DNA from: Fusobacteriaceae bacterium UBA2433
Lineage (GTDB): Bacteria; Fusobacteriota; Fusobacteriia; Fusobacteriales; Fusobacteriaceae
Assembly: GCA_002342785.1 (NCBI GenBank)
Contig: DDQV01000158.1
Span: forward strand, 273 to 7,839
DNA: 7,567 nt
Direction: 5' to 3'
Numbering within the stretch: position 1 is the first letter of the stretch; each line of letters opens with the position of its first letter. Shown here piece by piece: positions 6,412 to 7,567 of this stretch. The notes beneath the pieces were generated by a model, which did no database searches, was not told where the DNA came from, and saw only the letters and a list, made by a program, of their open reading frames with translations. Position numbers and translations under genes: made by a program.

Positions 6412-7326
6412 TTATTTAACGGCTCCCTCTAAACTTTTAATGGTTAAATTATCACAATCTATCTCTAGTTCTATCCCTAAAGGAAGAGTTACCATAGGTT
6501 TACAATGACCAGATTTAAAATTATAAATAATAGGAATATTTAATTTTTTTAATCTGTCCCCTAAAAGATCCATGAGGGATATATCAGATTTTGACCCAGG
6601 AAGACAGTTATTAAAATCTCCTAAGATAATACCATTTAACTGATTTAATTTTCCAGAATTTAAAAGTTGTGACAGAGCACGATCGATCTTATAGGTAGGT
6701 TCTTTGATCTCCTCTATAAATAATATTTTATCTTTGAAATCAAGTTCATTTAAAGTTCCCATATCTCCCATAAGGGTAGTTAGATTTCCACCTATAACAA
6801 CTCCAGAAGTTTTTCCTTTTGTAAAAGATCTTAACTCTTCAGGATTTATTATCTCTTTAGACTTAGTATTTCTTACACTTTCTATAAATGAATCTAAAGT
6901 AAATTTATCTATATCAAAAAAATTAGAAGTTGCCATGGGACCATGAAATGTAATGAGTCCGGCTTTTTGATTTAATGCACTATGAAGTGTTGTTATATCG
7001 CTATACCCTATAAATATCTTTGGATTTTTTTTAATCATCTCTATATCTAGATCTTTTACAATTCTAATACTTCCAAATCCACCACGAAGACACATGATTG
7101 CATCTATCTCTGAATCTCTAAAGAAGTTATTTATATCTGATACTCTATCTTTATCTATCCCTGCAAATGAATTCCAAGTATCAAAGATATGTTCTCCTAA
7201 TTTTACTCTATATCCGAGATTTTCTAATTCGATCTTTGCTCTGAGTATCTCACCTTTAGAACCTGAATTAGCAGGAGCTACTATTCCTATGGTATGTCCT
7301 TTTTTTAATTTTTTACCCTTTAGCAT
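6412..7326 (-). CDS. ldcA: S66-family LD-carboxypeptidase (LdcA/MccF-like)
   Basis: This is a cytoplasmic serine peptidase. LdcA members remove the terminal D-Ala from murein tetrapeptides during cell-wall recycling, and MccF members cleave microcin C-type compounds. From ATG 7326 it has 304 residues, the family norm. The N-terminal KKGHTIGIVAPAN and the turn LRGGFGSIR at 80-88 are typical. The nucleophile is Ser109 in FIGYSDITTLH. The catalytic Glu is in FIEEIKEPTYKIDR (205 or 206), and the His is His274 in SGHCKPMVTLPLG. The triad is therefore complete. No signal peptide or membrane segment is present. AGGAGG at 7333-7338, six bases before the ATG, fixes the start; an in-frame ATG at 7431 would add 35 lysine- and asparagine-rich residues without a ribosome binding site. 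It heads a probable operon with the M20 gene. Cell-wall recycling seems likelier than antibiotic immunity because no microcin-like genes are nearby, but the two subgroups cannot be separated by eye. Confidence 0.88.
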   Translation of the reverse strand: MLKGKKLKKGHTIGIVAPANSGSKGEILRAKIELENLGYRVKLGEHIFDTWNSFAGIDKDRVSDINNFFRDSEIDAIMCLRGGFGSIRIVKDLDIEMIKKNPKIFIGYSDITTLHSALNQKAGLITFHGPMATSNFFDIDKFTLDSFIESVRNTKSKEIINPEELRSFTKGKTSGVVIGGNLTTLMGDMGTLNELDFKDKILFIEEIKEPTYKIDRALSQLLNSGKLNQLNGIILGDFNNCLPGSKSDISLMDLLGDRLKKLNIPIIYNFKSGHCKPMVTLPLGIELEIDCDNLTIKSLEGAVK

Positions 7327-7332
7327 CTCTCT

Positions 7333-7338
7333 CCTCCT
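7333..7338 (-). promoter_or_regulatory. Ribosome binding site that sets the S66 start
   Basis: The minus strand reads AGGAGG six bases before the ATG at 7326. It decides for MLKGKKLKKG as the N-terminus and makes the 35-residue upstream extension from 7431 untranslated leader. Confidence 0.88.
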
Positions 7339-7567
7339 TTTCGTATAAAAATAGATCTTTATCTTTAAAAAAGATAGGTTATAATTTTTATTTATATTTA
7401 ATACTTTGATTTTGTATCTAGATTCTACCATGAATTTTTAATTTTTTTTCACTAAAAAAGATGAATTATTACACAATTTATTTTATTTTTAGAAAAATTC
7501 AAAAATTAAAATATTGAATTTTTGATAAAACTTAAGAGATGAAAAATAGATAAATAAATTAAAAACT
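7339..7567 (-). other. AT-rich leader and promoter region of the S66-M20 operon
   Basis: About 230 bases without a supported gene. A small hairpin (TATCTTT at 7360-7366 with AAAGATA at 7370-7376) lies just before the ribosome binding site. I find no TTGACA/TATAAT pair with normal spacing on the minus strand; the nearest candidates are a TATAAC close to the gene and an AT-rich TGTAATAAT further upstream, neither with a convincing -35. A promoter must exist here or right of the window, but its place is uncertain. Confidence 0.4.
7493..7523. repeat. 10-bp inverted repeat near the right edge
   Basis: AAAAATTCAA at 7493-7502 is the exact reverse complement of TTGAATTTTT at 7514-7523, with an 11-base AT loop. 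With its outer A- and T-tracts it could be a weak terminator for a minus-strand gene ending right of the window, or an operator. It is low in GC, so a stable RNA stem is doubtful. Confidence 0.4.

Noticed and set aside
6704..7348. Two plus-strand open frames (6704-6946 and 7094-7348) opposite the S66 gene
   Set aside because: Both mirror the S66 coding strand, have no ribosome binding sites and resemble no known protein.

Overview
The window is AT-rich and densely coded, with strong AGGAGG-type ribosome binding sites ahead of most genes. Codon choice, the short AT intergenic spacers and the look of the proteins suggest a low-GC anaerobe. My best guess is Fusobacteriota (Fusobacterium-like), with a Clostridia-type Firmicute as the main alternative. 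That is an overall impression and not proven, because the window has no rRNA or other marker gene.

Layout. Positions 17-3262 (+) hold a three-gene arsenic resistance cassette: acr3 (arsenite efflux permease), arsD (arsenic metallochaperone) and arsA (two-domain efflux ATPase), with gaps of 35 and 40 nt. The left edge cuts the locus just before the acr3 ribosome binding site, so the promoter and any arsR repressor lie outside. Positions 3263-3470 hold two stem-loops, the second with a T-run, then a 14-bp AT-only inverted repeat and a probable -10 box. Positions 3471-5135 (+) encode an oligopeptide-binding lipoprotein of the OppA/SBP_bac_5 family, with no permease or ATPase genes beside it. A 38-bp perfect palindrome at 5142-5179 separates it from two convergent genes. 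On the minus strand, an S66 LD-carboxypeptidase-like gene (7326-6412) comes first and an M20D amidohydrolase gene (6360-5197) follows 51 nt later, probably as one operon. The right end, 7327-7567, is non-coding AT-rich leader with an inverted repeat.

How the genes work together. ArsD passes As(III)/Sb(III) to ArsA, which is expected to energise Acr3 for export. The second half looks like peptide and cell-wall turnover: OppA captures peptides outside the membrane, while the cytoplasmic S66 and M20 enzymes could trim muropeptides and N-acyl or peptide products. The link between OppA and the two hydrolases is inferred from proximity only.

Three start sites were moved downstream of the longest reading frame because of ribosome binding sites: arsD to 1108, M20 to 6360 and S66 to 7326. 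I found no mobile element, CRISPR array, tRNA, rRNA or convincing new system. The most unusual details are a 26-bp exact repeat joining the two halves of arsA, the overlapping hairpins after arsA, and an AT motif that flanks oppA.
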